From: Streptomyces sp. NBC_01298
GTDB taxonomy: Bacteria > Actinomycetota > Actinomycetes > Streptomycetales > Streptomycetaceae
Reading direction: 5' to 3'
NCBI RefSeq assembly: GCF_035978755.1
Contig: NZ_CP108414.1
Location: 62,001-126,000 of the forward strand
DNA length: 64,000 bases
Part shown: positions 14,949-23,932 of the stretch, in pieces
Layout of the letters: every line of letters starts with the position of its first letter
How positions within the stretch are numbered: the stretch's first letter is position 1
Program-made: the position numbers and the translations under genes
Notes under the pieces: generated by a model
What the model was told of the DNA's origin: nothing
Database searches by the model: none
What the model saw: the letters and a program-made list of their open reading frames with translations, nothing else

Positions 14949-16988
14949 TCATGCCGTGGGAGCGGTGGCTTTGGGCCCGGGCAGTTCCGTGTAAACGGAG
15001 GCGAAGGCTGAGGCCGCAGCGTCAATCGAGTAGTTCGCGCGAACCGTTGCCCGGGCCCGGCGCGCCATGGAGTCGAGAACCGCGGGCTTCAGGGACAGCA
15101 GTCCCTCCAGCCCCTCGGCCAAGGTCTTGGACGACGAGGTGTCCAGGAGAAGACCGTTGACCATGTCCTCCAGGTAGTGGGGAATTCCGCCACGACTCGT
15201 GGCCGCGACCGGCAAGCCCGCGTCCATGGCTTCGAGCACGGCGATGCCGAACTCCTCCTTCGCGCTCGGGCAGACGTAATAGGCTCGGCCCGTGCTTCCA
15301 GAGCGGGCCAGCGCCCGCTCCAGGCAGCGGACTTCGGTGTTGGCCATCGCTGCCACCATCGCGAGCCGTGAAGACGCCCCAGGGTTCGCCACGATGAGAT
15401 CGGCGATCGCCTTCCGCACTTCCCGCTCACCCGGATCCGCCCGATCCCCGCGAGGGGATCCGCCCACGACCACGAGCGTCGAGCGGAGATGGAGTCCGGA
15501 CTCGATCCATGCCTGCACCAAGACGTGCTGCTGTTTGAGCGGGTGCAGGCGCCCCACGGTGAGCAGGATGGGCTGGCTGCGCTCGTCGGCGTCGAGGGCG
15601 GAGGGCAGTCCGGTCTCGAAGAGCCTTTCCAGCAGGTGCTCGTATCTCCGGGTCTCGTCGACGGCGGGCCGATAGGCCGTGATTCCTTCCGGTGGCGCGA
15701 TCGGTCCCCGTCCACCTCGTGCGGCTGCGAGTTGGGGAAGGTAGCGGACCAACTCGGCTGTTCCGCCACGGCCCGGGATGCCGATGACGGCATCGGCGCG
15801 GTCGACGAGCCGGTCGGCCGCGAAAACGCGGTGCAGGTCTTCGCGTAGGGCCTCCGTCGGGGTGCCGCCGGTAGCCGTGCGGCCTGCATGCCGCTCGCTG
15901 ACGCGGCGGTGCGGGTCGGGTGTGGCAGTGAAGACCAGTCTGGTGCCGAGCCGGCGCGCTGCTTCGGCGACTGCTAGGGATCCGTCGTCGGCGAACCTGA
16001 CATGAACCAGGTCGGGCCGTCGTTCCAGCCCTTCGAGGAGCTTGCGCGTCCACCAGGTGAGCGCGCTTGCATCGCCGGCTGGTCCTCCCCCGGGAGTAGT
16101 CACGGTGTGCGGGTCGGTCGGCAGGCTGAGCGTCCAGTGCCCCGGTCCGCGACCTCGCAGGAGAGTGGGCTCGGTCAGAAGTTCACGCGCGTCTTTCGTC
16201 ACGAGGGTGATGACGGCATCAATGCGCTCGGTGCGCGCGAGTGCGTCGCCCAGGCCGGCGAGCAGGACACCGAGACCGCCGCTACTCCCCTCTCCTGGGC
16301 TGTCCATCTCGCCGAGCAGCATCGACTGGACCACGAGCAGGCCGGCTCCGACCGGCAGGGCGGGAGATTCGAATAGTCGCTCGCCTCTGGCGGCCGTGAG
16401 CAGCAATCGTTCATAGGCCTCGGTAGCGGAATCGGGTTTCGGCAGTAGACGCCGACCCGCGGGGTGGCCCGCGACGTGGCGCCACAGGGCCAACCTGGCC
16501 GGCCTCCCGGTCAAGGGGCGCTCTCGGGCGCGGGAAGCCCACTGGTCCGCATCCATGACGTGGAGCCCTCCCGCGGTGGCGAGGTCGATCAGGTGAGCCA
16601 ACGTTTCGGAGTCGGTACATTCGCGGATTTCTCTGATGAGCGTGCGGCGGACCGGATCGGTTCCGTGACGGCGCAGCGACAGCGGCCAGGCTTCCGCGAC
16701 GGTGCTGCGCAGCCGTTGGTCCGCGTTCAGGGTGGCGGCCAGGAGGGCTTCGGGGTCGGTGGACCCGCGCAGGCGCAGGGTGCGACGCAGTAGGGCCGTT
16801 TCCCTGTCGCAGGGATCCGACAAACCGTCGGCCGGATCGTCGTCGTGCCAGGGACGGTACTCGGCGTTGAGGAAGGAGGCCAGTGTGCCGAATGTCGCTG
16901 GTGTCCGCGGCGCTTCTTGTGTGTCCCAGAAGGCCTGGCGGGCCGCGACGAAAGGGTCGAGCCCTTCCTGCGGGGTGGTTGCGTCCAT
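14949..16988 (-). CDS. Glycosyltransferase family 4 (sucrose-synthase/SPS-like architecture)
   Basis: The 679-aa protein has an unusual helical N-terminal ~210 residues, then a GT-B fold. The donor-independent half starts EMDSPGEGSSGGLGVLLAGL with the GGLG loop typical of retaining GT4 enzymes. The C-terminal half has QPILLTVGRLHPLKQQHVLV, then PSAKEEFGIAVLEAMDAGLP (the E-x7-E donor motif) and a final helical part ending VYTELPGPKATAPTA. It should transfer a nucleotide-sugar-derived glycosyl group; acceptor unknown. The ATG at 16988 follows a purine-rich stretch; the frame runs open further upstream without a good start. A second glycosyltransferase diverges from it 157 bp away. Confidence 0.8.
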   Translation of the reverse strand: MDATTPQEGLDPFVAARQAFWDTQEAPRTPATFGTLASFLNAEYRPWHDDDPADGLSDPCDRETALLRRTLRLRGSTDPEALLAATLNADQRLRSTVAEAWPLSLRRHGTDPVRRTLIREIRECTDSETLAHLIDLATAGGLHVMDADQWASRARERPLTGRPARLALWRHVAGHPAGRRLLPKPDSATEAYERLLLTAARGERLFESPALPVGAGLLVVQSMLLGEMDSPGEGSSGGLGVLLAGLGDALARTERIDAVITLVTKDARELLTEPTLLRGRGPGHWTLSLPTDPHTVTTPGGGPAGDASALTWWTRKLLEGLERRPDLVHVRFADDGSLAVAEAARRLGTRLVFTATPDPHRRVSERHAGRTATGGTPTEALREDLHRVFAADRLVDRADAVIGIPGRGGTAELVRYLPQLAAARGGRGPIAPPEGITAYRPAVDETRRYEHLLERLFETGLPSALDADERSQPILLTVGRLHPLKQQHVLVQAWIESGLHLRSTLVVVGGSPRGDRADPGEREVRKAIADLIVANPGASSRLAMVAAMANTEVRCLERALARSGSTGRAYYVCPSAKEEFGIAVLEAMDAGLPVAATSRGGIPHYLEDMVNGLLLDTSSSKTLAEGLEGLLSLKPAVLDSMARRARATVRANYSIDAAASAFASVYTELPGPKATAPTA

Positions 16989-17145
16989 GGGGCGCTGCTC
17001 TCGCTTGGGCGGATGGTCACCGTTGTTTCCGCCGCGCTCGCGCCTTCGGATGCGGACGGAGGGGCAAGCAGTCGTCGGGCTGCGTCCGGATGCCCGCCTG
17101 GTGCCGAAGAGGGCAGGACAGTCCTCTGCCGGAAGTGGGGCCCTC

Positions 17146-18468
17146 GTGCCGCGTGTCACCGTGATCGCTCCGCCGTTCCACTCGCACGCTGCCCCGCTGT
17201 CCGTGCTGGCGGGCGAGCTCCGGGCAGCGGGGGCGGAGGTCACCTTCGCCTGCGCCGAGGCGTTCGCGCCGCTGGCTGAGGCCGCGGGGGTGGATTTCAC
17301 CCCACTCACGGTTTCGCGCAATGCGAATACCGGAATCGCCCGGCGCACGGTGCAGGGTCGGGACGAAGCGCGACGCCTGGAGGAGTTCCTCGATGCCACG
17401 CTCGCCGGGGCTGTTCCCGCGCTGCTGGTTCAGGCCCGCCACCGCGGGGCCGACATGCTGGCCGAGCCGGAGCGGGTGCTGGAGGACCTGCGGTCATTGC
17501 ACGCCCGCCGGCCGGCGGACTGGTACGTGGTGGACCAGCTGAGCTACTCCGTCACCCTCGCACTGCACTGCCTGGACCTGCCGTACGCGACGTTTTGCCC
17601 GGGGCATCCCAGTTATTTGCCGGCCGCGCCGGACGCGCTGTTCGGGGTGCCCTATGCGTGGCCGCAGGCCGTGCGGCCGACGACCGCCGGGCTGCACACG
17701 CTGCGCCAGGAGGCACGGGTGAACGACCGCTCCTTCACCGCGCTCTTCGCACGGTTCATCGCCCTTCACGCACCGCATCGACCGGTACCGGGGCGGGCGT
17801 TCTCGCTCTGTTCGCCCCGAGCAGTGGTTCTGCACTATCCGCGTCTGGACTGGCTCCCCCCGCGCCCCGAAGGCCCCGAGTACGTTTTCAGCGGGCACTT
17901 CACTCGCGCCGAACAGGAAGAGCCGGGTCCGTTCTGGGAATCCGAACTGCGCCGGCTACGACAGGGAGGCCGACGTGTGGTGCTGGTGGCGCTGGGAACA
18001 TTCCTTTCAGCCCGGCATGACGTACTGGAGGCAGTCGCTCGGGGAATCCTGGCCGAGCGCAAGGACACCTCAGTGATCATCGCGGCCGGGGACCGTGCCG
18101 ACTCGCTGGCCTCCCTGGCCGGTCCTCGGGTCTCGGTCGCGGCGACCGTACCCCAGCAAGCGCTGCTTGCCCGGGTGGATGCGATGGTCCACCACGGGGG
18201 CAACAACTCCTTCACCGAGTGCCTGGCCGCCGGGGTTCCCGCCCTCCTCCTCCCCTTCTCCAGCGACCAGTTCTCCATCGCTCACGATGCCGAAAGGGCG
18301 GGGGCGGGCCTGTGCCTCGACCCGTACGGTTTGGACGCCGGCAGCGCGGGCCGTGCCGTCTCCACGCTCCTGGACGCACCCCGACACGCCCTCGACGAAC
18401 TGCGCCGGCACGTGCGCTCACGGGGTCCCGCACAAGCGGCCGGGCGACTGCTTCATTTGATGGCCTGA
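17146..18468 (+). CDS. Glycosyltransferase, GT1/UGT-like (MGT family)
   Basis: The 440-aa protein begins PRVTVIAPPFHSHAAPLSVL, the classical N-terminal Rossmann strand with the catalytic His (FHSH) of macrolide-type glycosyltransferases. The C-terminal half has VVLVALGTFLSARHDV, VSVAATVPQQALLARVDAMV, then HHGGNNSFTECLAAGVPALL and PFSSDQFSIAHDAERAGAGL, the nucleotide-sugar binding signature. These enzymes glycosylate small lipophilic acceptors. I chose GTG 17146, preceded by GGAAG; an upstream ATG at 17050 has no ribosome site. It diverges from the GT4 gene, so one promoter region may serve both. Confidence 0.8.
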   Translation: MPRVTVIAPPFHSHAAPLSVLAGELRAAGAEVTFACAEAFAPLAEAAGVDFTPLTVSRNANTGIARRTVQGRDEARRLEEFLDATLAGAVPALLVQARHRGADMLAEPERVLEDLRSLHARRPADWYVVDQLSYSVTLALHCLDLPYATFCPGHPSYLPAAPDALFGVPYAWPQAVRPTTAGLHTLRQEARVNDRSFTALFARFIALHAPHRPVPGRAFSLCSPRAVVLHYPRLDWLPPRPEGPEYVFSGHFTRAEQEEPGPFWESELRRLRQGGRRVVLVALGTFLSARHDVLEAVARGILAERKDTSVIIAAGDRADSLASLAGPRVSVAATVPQQALLARVDAMVHHGGNNSFTECLAAGVPALLLPFSSDQFSIAHDAERAGAGLCLDPYGLDAGSAGRAVSTLLDAPRHALDELRRHVRSRGPAQAAGRLLHLMA

Positions 18469-18482
18469 GCCGCTGCGCCGGC

Positions 18483-19100
18483 TCACTGGTACGAGGGGGT
18501 GTCCCACGGTCCGATGCTGCGCGATCGGACCGGCTCCGCGAAGCGCGGCGCGGCGCGGCGCGGCGCGCGGGCGACGGCCTGTCGGGAATCGGCGTGGCCG
18601 CGGGCGGCGCGGGGTGCTTCGAGGGCGAAGTGGGCCAGAGCCGTGCAGATCGGATCGCCTTCGCCCGCGCCGCTCTCCTCCCCGATGACCCGGGCAAGGG
18701 CGTCTGCGTGGCGCAGCCACATGGCCTGCTGGTAGTCGCGCAGCGCCGGGGTGGCATCGACCAGCGCGAAGAACGCCGTGAAGCGCGGATCGGCGCCCGT
18801 GGCCGCCATGCGGTGGCGCAGCGCGTGCTCGCGCAGCGCGTGCTCGCGCAGCGCCGCTGGGATCGACTGGCCTTCCGGCCGGTCGCGCACCGCTGCGAGC
18901 AGGCCGGCCTCTTGGTCGGCGTCCTCGTCGAAGACGAGGACCTCTTTGACCGAGAAGTGCTTGAAGAGCGTGGTGGTGGACACGTCGGCGGCGTCGGCGA
19001 TCTCGCGGATGCCGACGCCGTCGTACCCGCGCTCCAGGAACAGGCTCAGCGCGGCGTCCGCGATGGCGCGGTGGGTAGTCGCTCGCCTTCTTCCGCTCAC
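18483..19100 (-). CDS. TetR-family transcriptional regulator, probable N-terminal frameshift
   Basis: The HTH reads TTHRAIADAALSLFLERGYD, GVGIREIADAADVSTTTLFK and HFSVKEVLVFDEDAD, a textbook TetR domain, followed by a helical ligand domain. The annotated start is GTG 19100, in frame but without spare N-terminal residues. Another frame carries the usual leader [20 protein letters not shown] from an ATG at 19149, with MFS-divergent spacing, so one inserted base near 19085 may have shifted the gene. A 15-bp tandem repeat (18816-18845) doubles REHAL, and a GCGGC run at 18543-18567 affects the C-terminus. It diverges from the MFS gene and most likely represses it. Confidence 0.75.
   Translation of the reverse strand: MSGRRRATTHRAIADAALSLFLERGYDGVGIREIADAADVSTTTLFKHFSVKEVLVFDEDADQEAGLLAAVRDRPEGQSIPAALREHALREHALRHRMAATGADPRFTAFFALVDATPALRDYQQAMWLRHADALARVIGEESGAGEGDPICTALAHFALEAPRAARGHADSRQAVARAPRRAAPRFAEPVRSRSIGPWDTPSYQ
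18816..18853 (-). repeat. 15-bp tandem repeat inside the TetR gene
   Basis: gcgcagcgcgtgctc occurs twice in a row (18816-18845) plus a partial third copy. It encodes ALREH repeats and is in frame, so it lengthens a helix of the ligand domain. Confidence 0.7.
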
Positions 19101-19149
19101 GGCGTCCCGCCGGCGTCGCCGGAGCAGGGGCGAGGTCCGTCTCGGACAT

Positions 19150-19289
19150 GGCTCCACCCTATTTTTCCGGTTGCGCGGATCACAAAGTTGAATGGTTGCA
19201 CTTATTGATCGGTTATGTTTTTCTGGAGGAGCGGGCGTCGGAACAGATGCCTGCCTCCTCTCCCTCATGCCCGAAAGGAGTGATCAGTC
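19150..19289 (+). promoter_or_regulatory. Divergent promoter/operator region, TetR - MFS
   Basis: The 140 bp between the two divergent genes hold the most AT-rich segment nearby (19181-19222: aaagttgaatggttgcactt then attgatcggttatgttttt). It has -35-like TTGAAT or TTGCAC and a -10-like TATGTT, though neither pair has ideal spacing. GAAAGGAGTGA before 19290 is the MFS ribosome site. Operator placement is inferred from the divergent TetR arrangement only. Confidence 0.45.
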
Positions 19290-20864
19290 ATGTCCACGAC
19301 TGCCTCCCTCCCCTCCGAGGGCCCCTCCGTCGGCCCCGCGACGGGCCCCACGGCCGGCCCCACGGCCGTACCGAAGAACGTGCGCTGGGTGCTGCTCGGC
19401 GTCATGCTCGCGATGCTGTTGTCGATGCTCGACAACATGGTCGTCAGTACCGCGATGCCCACGATCGTCGGCGATCTCGGCGGCCTGGAGCACATCTCCT
19501 GGGTCGTCACCTCCTACACCCTGGTCACCGCCGTCACCACGCCGATCTGGGGCAAGTTCGGCGACCTCTTCGGCCGCAAGCCCATGTACCTGGCCTCGAT
19601 CGGCGTCTTCATCCTCGGGTCCGCCCTGTGCGGGACCTCCGGCTCGATGGGCGAGCTGATCGCCTTCCGCGTCGTGCAGGGCATTGGCGCCGGTGGCATC
19701 GGCGCGGGCGCCTTCGCACTGATCGGAGCCCTCGTACCGCCGCGCGAGCGGGGCAAATACCAGGGCATGACCGCCTCCGTGATGGCGATCGGCACCATCG
19801 GCGGACCGCTCCTGGGCGGCTTCGTCACCGGCCACTTCGACTGGCGCTGGGCCTTCTACATCAACCTCCCCATCGGGCTCCTCGCCCTGGTCTGGCTGTG
19901 GCGCAAGCTCCGGATCCCCGCCACGCGCATCCGGGCGAAGATCGACTGGGCGGGCATCGCCCTGCTGACCCTGTCCATCACCGCGATCGTCCTGGCCGCC
20001 ACCTGGGCCGGCAGCACGTACGCCTGGGGGTCCTGGCAGATCCTGTCGCTGGGCGCCGCCGCGATGGTGGGCCTGGTCCTGTTCATCCAGGTGGAGAAGC
20101 GGGTCAGTGAGCCGCTGCTGCCGCTGAGCGTGTTCACGGGGCACCGGAACTACCCGCTCGCGATGGTCCTGATCCTGGCCGCCGGTGTGGTCATGTTCGG
20201 CGCGGGCCTCTACCTGCCGCTGTTCCAGCAGACCGTCCAGGGCGCCTCGGCCACCAACTCCGGACTGCTGATGCTCCCGATGATGATCCCCGTCGTGATC
20301 GTCTCGACCATCGCGGGAAAGGTCATGTCCGCCACCGGCAAGTACAAGATGTTCCCCGTCGTCGGCACCCTGTTCCTGACTGCCGGGCTCGGCCTGCTGG
20401 CCACCATGGACGCCCACACCTCGTCCCTGCTGACCAGCCTCTCCATGGTCCTCGTCGGCATCGGCCTCGGCTTCACCCTGCAGATGGCCGGCACCATCGC
20501 CCAGAACAGCGTCTCGCTGCGCGACATGGGCGCGGCCATGAGTTCGGTCAACCTCTTCCGCACCCTGGGCGGATCCCTCGGCGTCGCCGTCTTCGGCTCG
20601 CTGTTCACCCGCGCCGTCCAGCCCACCCTGCCCGCCGGTGGGGACACCGGCCCGGGCACCCTGCGTAACCTGCCCGCCGGAGCCAAGGACGCCTACCTCA
20701 CCGCGGTCACGGACGGCACCAGCCACATCTTCCTCACCGCCGCGATCGTCTGCGCACTCGCCTTCCTCGCCTCCCTCTTCGTCATCGAAGTCCCCCTGAA
20801 GAAGGCCGGACCGCCCGCACCTGCGGCCACCCCCGAAGAATCCGCCGCCTCCCCGGCCAACTGA
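19290..20864 (+). CDS. MFS multidrug exporter, DHA2 (14-TMS, EmrB/QacA) family
   Basis: The 524-aa protein has a Gly/Pro/Thr-rich leader of ~28 residues and then regularly spaced membrane segments. It shows motif A-like GKFGDLFGRKPMYLASIGVF after TM2, motif C-like GTIGGPLLGGFVTGHFDWRW with FYINLPIG after it (diagnostic of the DHA2 group), and a long total length consistent with 14 TMS. It would export drugs by proton antiport. It is preceded by a good GGAG site, is divergent from the TetR gene and is followed 50 bp later by a TetX-like monooxygenase, so the two are likely one operon combining efflux and modification. Confidence 0.9.
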   Translation: MSTTASLPSEGPSVGPATGPTAGPTAVPKNVRWVLLGVMLAMLLSMLDNMVVSTAMPTIVGDLGGLEHISWVVTSYTLVTAVTTPIWGKFGDLFGRKPMYLASIGVFILGSALCGTSGSMGELIAFRVVQGIGAGGIGAGAFALIGALVPPRERGKYQGMTASVMAIGTIGGPLLGGFVTGHFDWRWAFYINLPIGLLALVWLWRKLRIPATRIRAKIDWAGIALLTLSITAIVLAATWAGSTYAWGSWQILSLGAAAMVGLVLFIQVEKRVSEPLLPLSVFTGHRNYPLAMVLILAAGVVMFGAGLYLPLFQQTVQGASATNSGLLMLPMMIPVVIVSTIAGKVMSATGKYKMFPVVGTLFLTAGLGLLATMDAHTSSLLTSLSMVLVGIGLGFTLQMAGTIAQNSVSLRDMGAAMSSVNLFRTLGGSLGVAVFGSLFTRAVQPTLPAGGDTGPGTLRNLPAGAKDAYLTAVTDGTSHIFLTAAIVCALAFLASLFVIEVPLKKAGPPAPAATPEESAASPAN

Positions 20865-20914
20865 TATCCCCCTACACGCGGCAGCGATGCCGACCATACG
20901 AGCGGAGCGCCACC

Positions 20915-22063
20915 ATGAACACGACCACCACACCCCGCATCGCGATCGTCGGCGCGGGCCCCGGCGGGCTGACCTGCGCCCGCATCCTCCAGCGCCACGG
21001 CATCGCCGTCACCGTCTACGACCGCGAGTGCGGTCCCGACGCCCGCAACCAGGGCGGCACCCTCGACCTCCACGAGGACAACGGCCAGATCGCCCTGCGC
21101 GAAGCCGGACTCCTGGAGGACTTCTTCCGGCTCTCCCGCCCCGAAGGACAGGAAATGCGCCAGCTGGACCCGGCCGGCACGATGCTCTTCCACCACACCC
21201 CCGACGAGGGCGAACACTTCAAGCCGGAGATCGACCGCGGCGACCTCCGCGACCTCCTCCTGAACTCACTGGAACCCGGCACCGTCCGCTGGGGTCACAC
21301 CCTGCGGTCCGTCGAAGGCCCCGAGGAGGGCCCCCGCCAAGTGCACTTCGGCGACGGCACCACCATCGAAGCCGACCTCGTCATCGGCGCCGACGGCGCA
21401 TGGTCCACAGTCCGCCGCGCCCTCTCCCCCGCGCTCCCCGCGTACACCGGAGTCAGCTTCCTCGAAGCCTGGTTCCAGGACGTCGAAACCCGCCACCCCG
21501 CCATCGCCGAACTCGTCGGCCAGGGCGGCGCCGCCGCGGCCGACGGCGAGCGCGGCCTCTTCGCCCAGCGCAGCAGCGGCGACCACATCCGCGTCTACAT
21601 CATCCAGCGCGTCCCCGCCGACTGGATCGCCGCGAACGGCCTGACCGTCAACGACACCGAGGCCATCCGCGCCCACCTGCTGGAGCAGTACCGCGACTGG
21701 TCACCGGCCCTGCGCCGCCTGATCACCGACAACGACGGCCGCTACGTCGACCGCCCCATCAACGCCCTGCCCGTCCCGCACACCTGGGACCACAACCCCA
21801 CCGTCACCCTCCTCGGCGACGCCGCCCACCTCATGCCCCCGCTCGGCGTCGGCGTCAACCTCGCCATGCTCGACGCCACCGAACTCGCCCTCGCCGTGGT
21901 CAGCAGCGACACCCTGGCGGAGGCCGTCCGCGTCTACGAGAAGACCATGGTGCCCCGCTCCACCGAGATGCAGCGGCTCCTCGACCACGGCGCCGAAGAA
22001 CTGCTCTCCACCGAACTCCCCGACTTCGCCGACTCCGCCGACTCCGCCGACCAAGATGCCTAG
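20915..22063 (+). CDS. FAD-dependent monooxygenase, TetX-like
   Basis: The 382-aa product has the FAD dinucleotide fold IAIVGAGPGGLTCARILQRH, a DG motif region (ADLVIGADGAWSTVRRAL) and the second FAD motif VTLLGDAAHLMPPLGVGVNL with D302. GGTLDLHEDNGQIALREAGL matches the pattern around the substrate loop of TetX (GGxLDLHxxxGQ), the tetracycline-inactivating hydroxylase, better than generic PHBH enzymes. It should hydroxylate an aromatic or tetracycline-like substrate with NADPH and O2. It lies directly after the exporter on the same strand. Whether tetracycline is its true substrate cannot be read from sequence. Confidence 0.85.
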   Translation: MNTTTTPRIAIVGAGPGGLTCARILQRHGIAVTVYDRECGPDARNQGGTLDLHEDNGQIALREAGLLEDFFRLSRPEGQEMRQLDPAGTMLFHHTPDEGEHFKPEIDRGDLRDLLLNSLEPGTVRWGHTLRSVEGPEEGPRQVHFGDGTTIEADLVIGADGAWSTVRRALSPALPAYTGVSFLEAWFQDVETRHPAIAELVGQGGAAAADGERGLFAQRSSGDHIRVYIIQRVPADWIAANGLTVNDTEAIRAHLLEQYRDWSPALRRLITDNDGRYVDRPINALPVPHTWDHNPTVTLLGDAAHLMPPLGVGVNLAMLDATELALAVVSSDTLAEAVRVYEKTMVPRSTEMQRLLDHGAEELLSTELPDFADSADSADQDA

Positions 22064-22841
22064 ACGCCTATCGGCCGGACAAGTCCTAGCTGTTCCCACA
22101 CCGCGTCCGATCAGCAACGGCCCGGGCATCGGACACCAGGAAACCCTGTCCAAAACTTCTGCGCGGCGGTGACCAGGCCGCTCGCCAGGACGCCGGAGCC
22201 GGTGACCTACTCGGCGGCCTGGGCGAGCATCGGCTCGAAGGGCGGGGACAGAACCACTCGGGATGGCCTCCTTCACCGCCCCTCGAACCTGGCACCAATA
22301 GCCTTTCCCGCCAGGCCGGACCTCGCTCGCGGATTCGGCCAGAGAGCCCTGCCACATCAGGCTCCGGGGTGGGTTGGTCCCGGCATACCTCCGCGATAGC
22401 CCTTGCCCAGAGGCACCTCACCCACGACTACGCCTCAGGGCGCCCGGCAGTCCGGGGAGGGGGTGGGCTGCCGGGCGCATGGCACGAGGGGCGGTCCTGT
22501 CACCGCGGCCCTGATGCCGTGAACTCCCAGGAATACGGGGGCGCCGGGGGAAGGCGCCCATGCGTGCACTCCGGGGGAGCTCGACCCTTTCAACGACCCA
22601 CCACAGAAACGGTTCTGCACGCATGTGCGGGCCCCTCGCGCGCCAACCGTCCCGTCATCGGCTCGTTGACCGCGTACGGGGGATGCGCACCCGTGTCCGG
22701 CGCTCCAAGCGGTGTCGGATGCGGGCTCTGAATCACACAGCTCGGAGTACTGGGGTCTGCCAGTGCAGCGGTACCTGGCAGACCCCAGCCACGAACCGGA
22801 TGGCTTCGCGCGGCTCCGGCCGGGCCCGTGGCCGGTGGGCC
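22064..22841. other. Eroded stretch with a possible ATP-dependent DNA ligase sliver
   Basis: No intact gene is visible in this ~780-bp stretch. On the minus strand at about 22150-22245 the codons read PPFEPMLAQAAE, stop, VTGSGVLASGLVTAAQKF. This resembles the N-terminus of Streptomyces ATP-dependent DNA ligases (EPMLAQAAE..PG.GxLxGGLxxEQKFDG), but has an in-frame stop and no nucleotidyl-lysine motif. The rest shows nothing I recognise. Confidence 0.35.
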
Positions 22842-23381
22842 TCACTCGCCGCCGGAGTGCGTATCCGAATCCAGGCCGGGGCCGGGACCGCCGTGACGAC
22901 GATTGCCGCCCGACCGTCTTCGGGACTGGCCCGCTGGGCGTGGCGCGGCCCCTTCCCAGCGCGGGGTGCGATGAGGGAAGACGTACTCCAGCATGCGCGG
23001 GTCAAGCCGGGCCTCTTGGAGATGCCGCCGGCCCGCAGGGGTCATCTGACGCTCCCCGCCTGCCACCAGACCCCACGTGGCCAACCCGCGGCCGATCTCC
23101 TCAACCTCCGGGGAGCGCTCAAGGACCGCTCGTACGAGCTCGATGCCCGTCGGGCGCCTGCAGAAGACGACCATCGCGCGCTCGACCGGATGCAGAGGCT
23201 GCCTCCCCTCCACCGCATGAACCTGTGCGCTCTGCACCACGAGCAGCTCACGCTGGTGCAGCGCGGTGACCGCACTGTCCACCACATGCCGGGGCCCGCC
23301 CGCCAGGAACGCGACGTCATACACGTCCAGGGGTCTCGTCTCGCCCGATCCCCTGACGATCCACCGGAACACCCACCGCAT
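22842..23381 (-). CDS. Hypothetical protein with TIGR04222-like N-terminal region
   Basis: The 179-aa product contains LDVYDVAFLAGGPRHVVDSA, VTALHQRELLVVQSAQVHAV, HPVERAMVVFC and EEIGRGLATWGLVAGGERQM, a winged-helix-like module. It matches the pattern (DxYxxAxLxGGPxRVxxxAL) of actinomycete TIGR04222 proteins, whose members usually have membrane segments after it; here none follows and the C-terminus is Arg/Gly-rich, perhaps altered. Start ATG 23381 lies within the open frame of the upstream gene on the same strand, so one of the two has an altered end. Confidence 0.55.
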   Translation of the reverse strand: MRWVFRWIVRGSGETRPLDVYDVAFLAGGPRHVVDSAVTALHQRELLVVQSAQVHAVEGRQPLHPVERAMVVFCRRPTGIELVRAVLERSPEVEEIGRGLATWGLVAGGERQMTPAGRRHLQEARLDPRMLEYVFPHRTPRWEGAAPRPAGQSRRRSGGNRRHGGPGPGLDSDTHSGGE

Positions 23382-23821
23382 ACCAGCCCCCCGTCACGGC
23401 CCGCATCTGCCCCCTGGCAGTGCAGCCTTCCCGATCCCTCAAAGCCTGATGGCATGCAATCAACTTGGGGCGGCACAGAACAGCCCGCCCCAGCACCGGA
23501 ACACCCTGCCGGCAGTGGTCGGGGTGTGCCGGCGGAGTAGTACAAGCGGCACACCACCCCCGGGCCGCCAGCCGGAGCGGACTCCCCGGGGCGCGGGTCG
23601 TAAAGCGCCCGGCCGCCGGGCCACCGCCCCAGTTCGGTGATCAGGGCGGCACCGTCCTCGATCTCCTCCGGCCGCCAGCCCGTGATGTCGAGCAGCAGTC
23701 CGTCCAGCGGCCCACCCACGAGCACGGCGTACGTCTGGTGCGGCAGCGGACCCGGGTTGACGTCGTCGTGGTCGCGGCCGTACACCCGTCCGCGCAGCAG
23801 CTGCTCGTCACTGTCGTTCAT
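23042..23821 (-). CDS. Conserved hypothetical protein; only the first ~100 residues are convincing
   Basis: The N-terminus MNDSDEQLLRGRVYGRDHDD, PHQTYAVLVGGPLDGLLLDI and WPGGRALYDPRPGESAPAGG is a recurrent short Streptomyces protein of ~100-110 aa, with GGGAGG before the ATG. After about residue 105 (near 23500) the frame stays open by chance for 150 more codons and runs over the start of the next gene, with composition unlike the first part. I think the natural stop has been lost by a frameshift near 23480-23530. Function unknown. Confidence 0.5.
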   Translation of the reverse strand: MNDSDEQLLRGRVYGRDHDDVNPGPLPHQTYAVLVGGPLDGLLLDITGWRPEEIEDGAALITELGRWPGGRALYDPRPGESAPAGGPGVVCRLYYSAGTPRPLPAGCSGAGAGCSVPPQVDCMPSGFEGSGRLHCQGADAGRDGGLVCGGCSGGSSGDRARRDPWTCMTSRSWRAGPGMWWTVRSPRCTSVSCSWCRAHRFMRWRGGSLCIRSSARWSSSAGARRASSSYERSLSAPRRLRRSAAGWPRGVWWQAGSVR

Positions 23822-23932
23822 CCGACCAGCCTCCCGGCCGCCACCGACAAGCCAGGCGCCGGCTGCCGATACGAAGGGAGCTCTTTCCCATGGCTATCGC
23901 ATGGGAAGGAGACATCCGATGGGGTTAACGGG

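Noticed and set aside
19284..20933. Minus-strand frame opposite the MFS gene
   Set aside because: Low-complexity antisense translation; the plus strand has a full MFS transporter.
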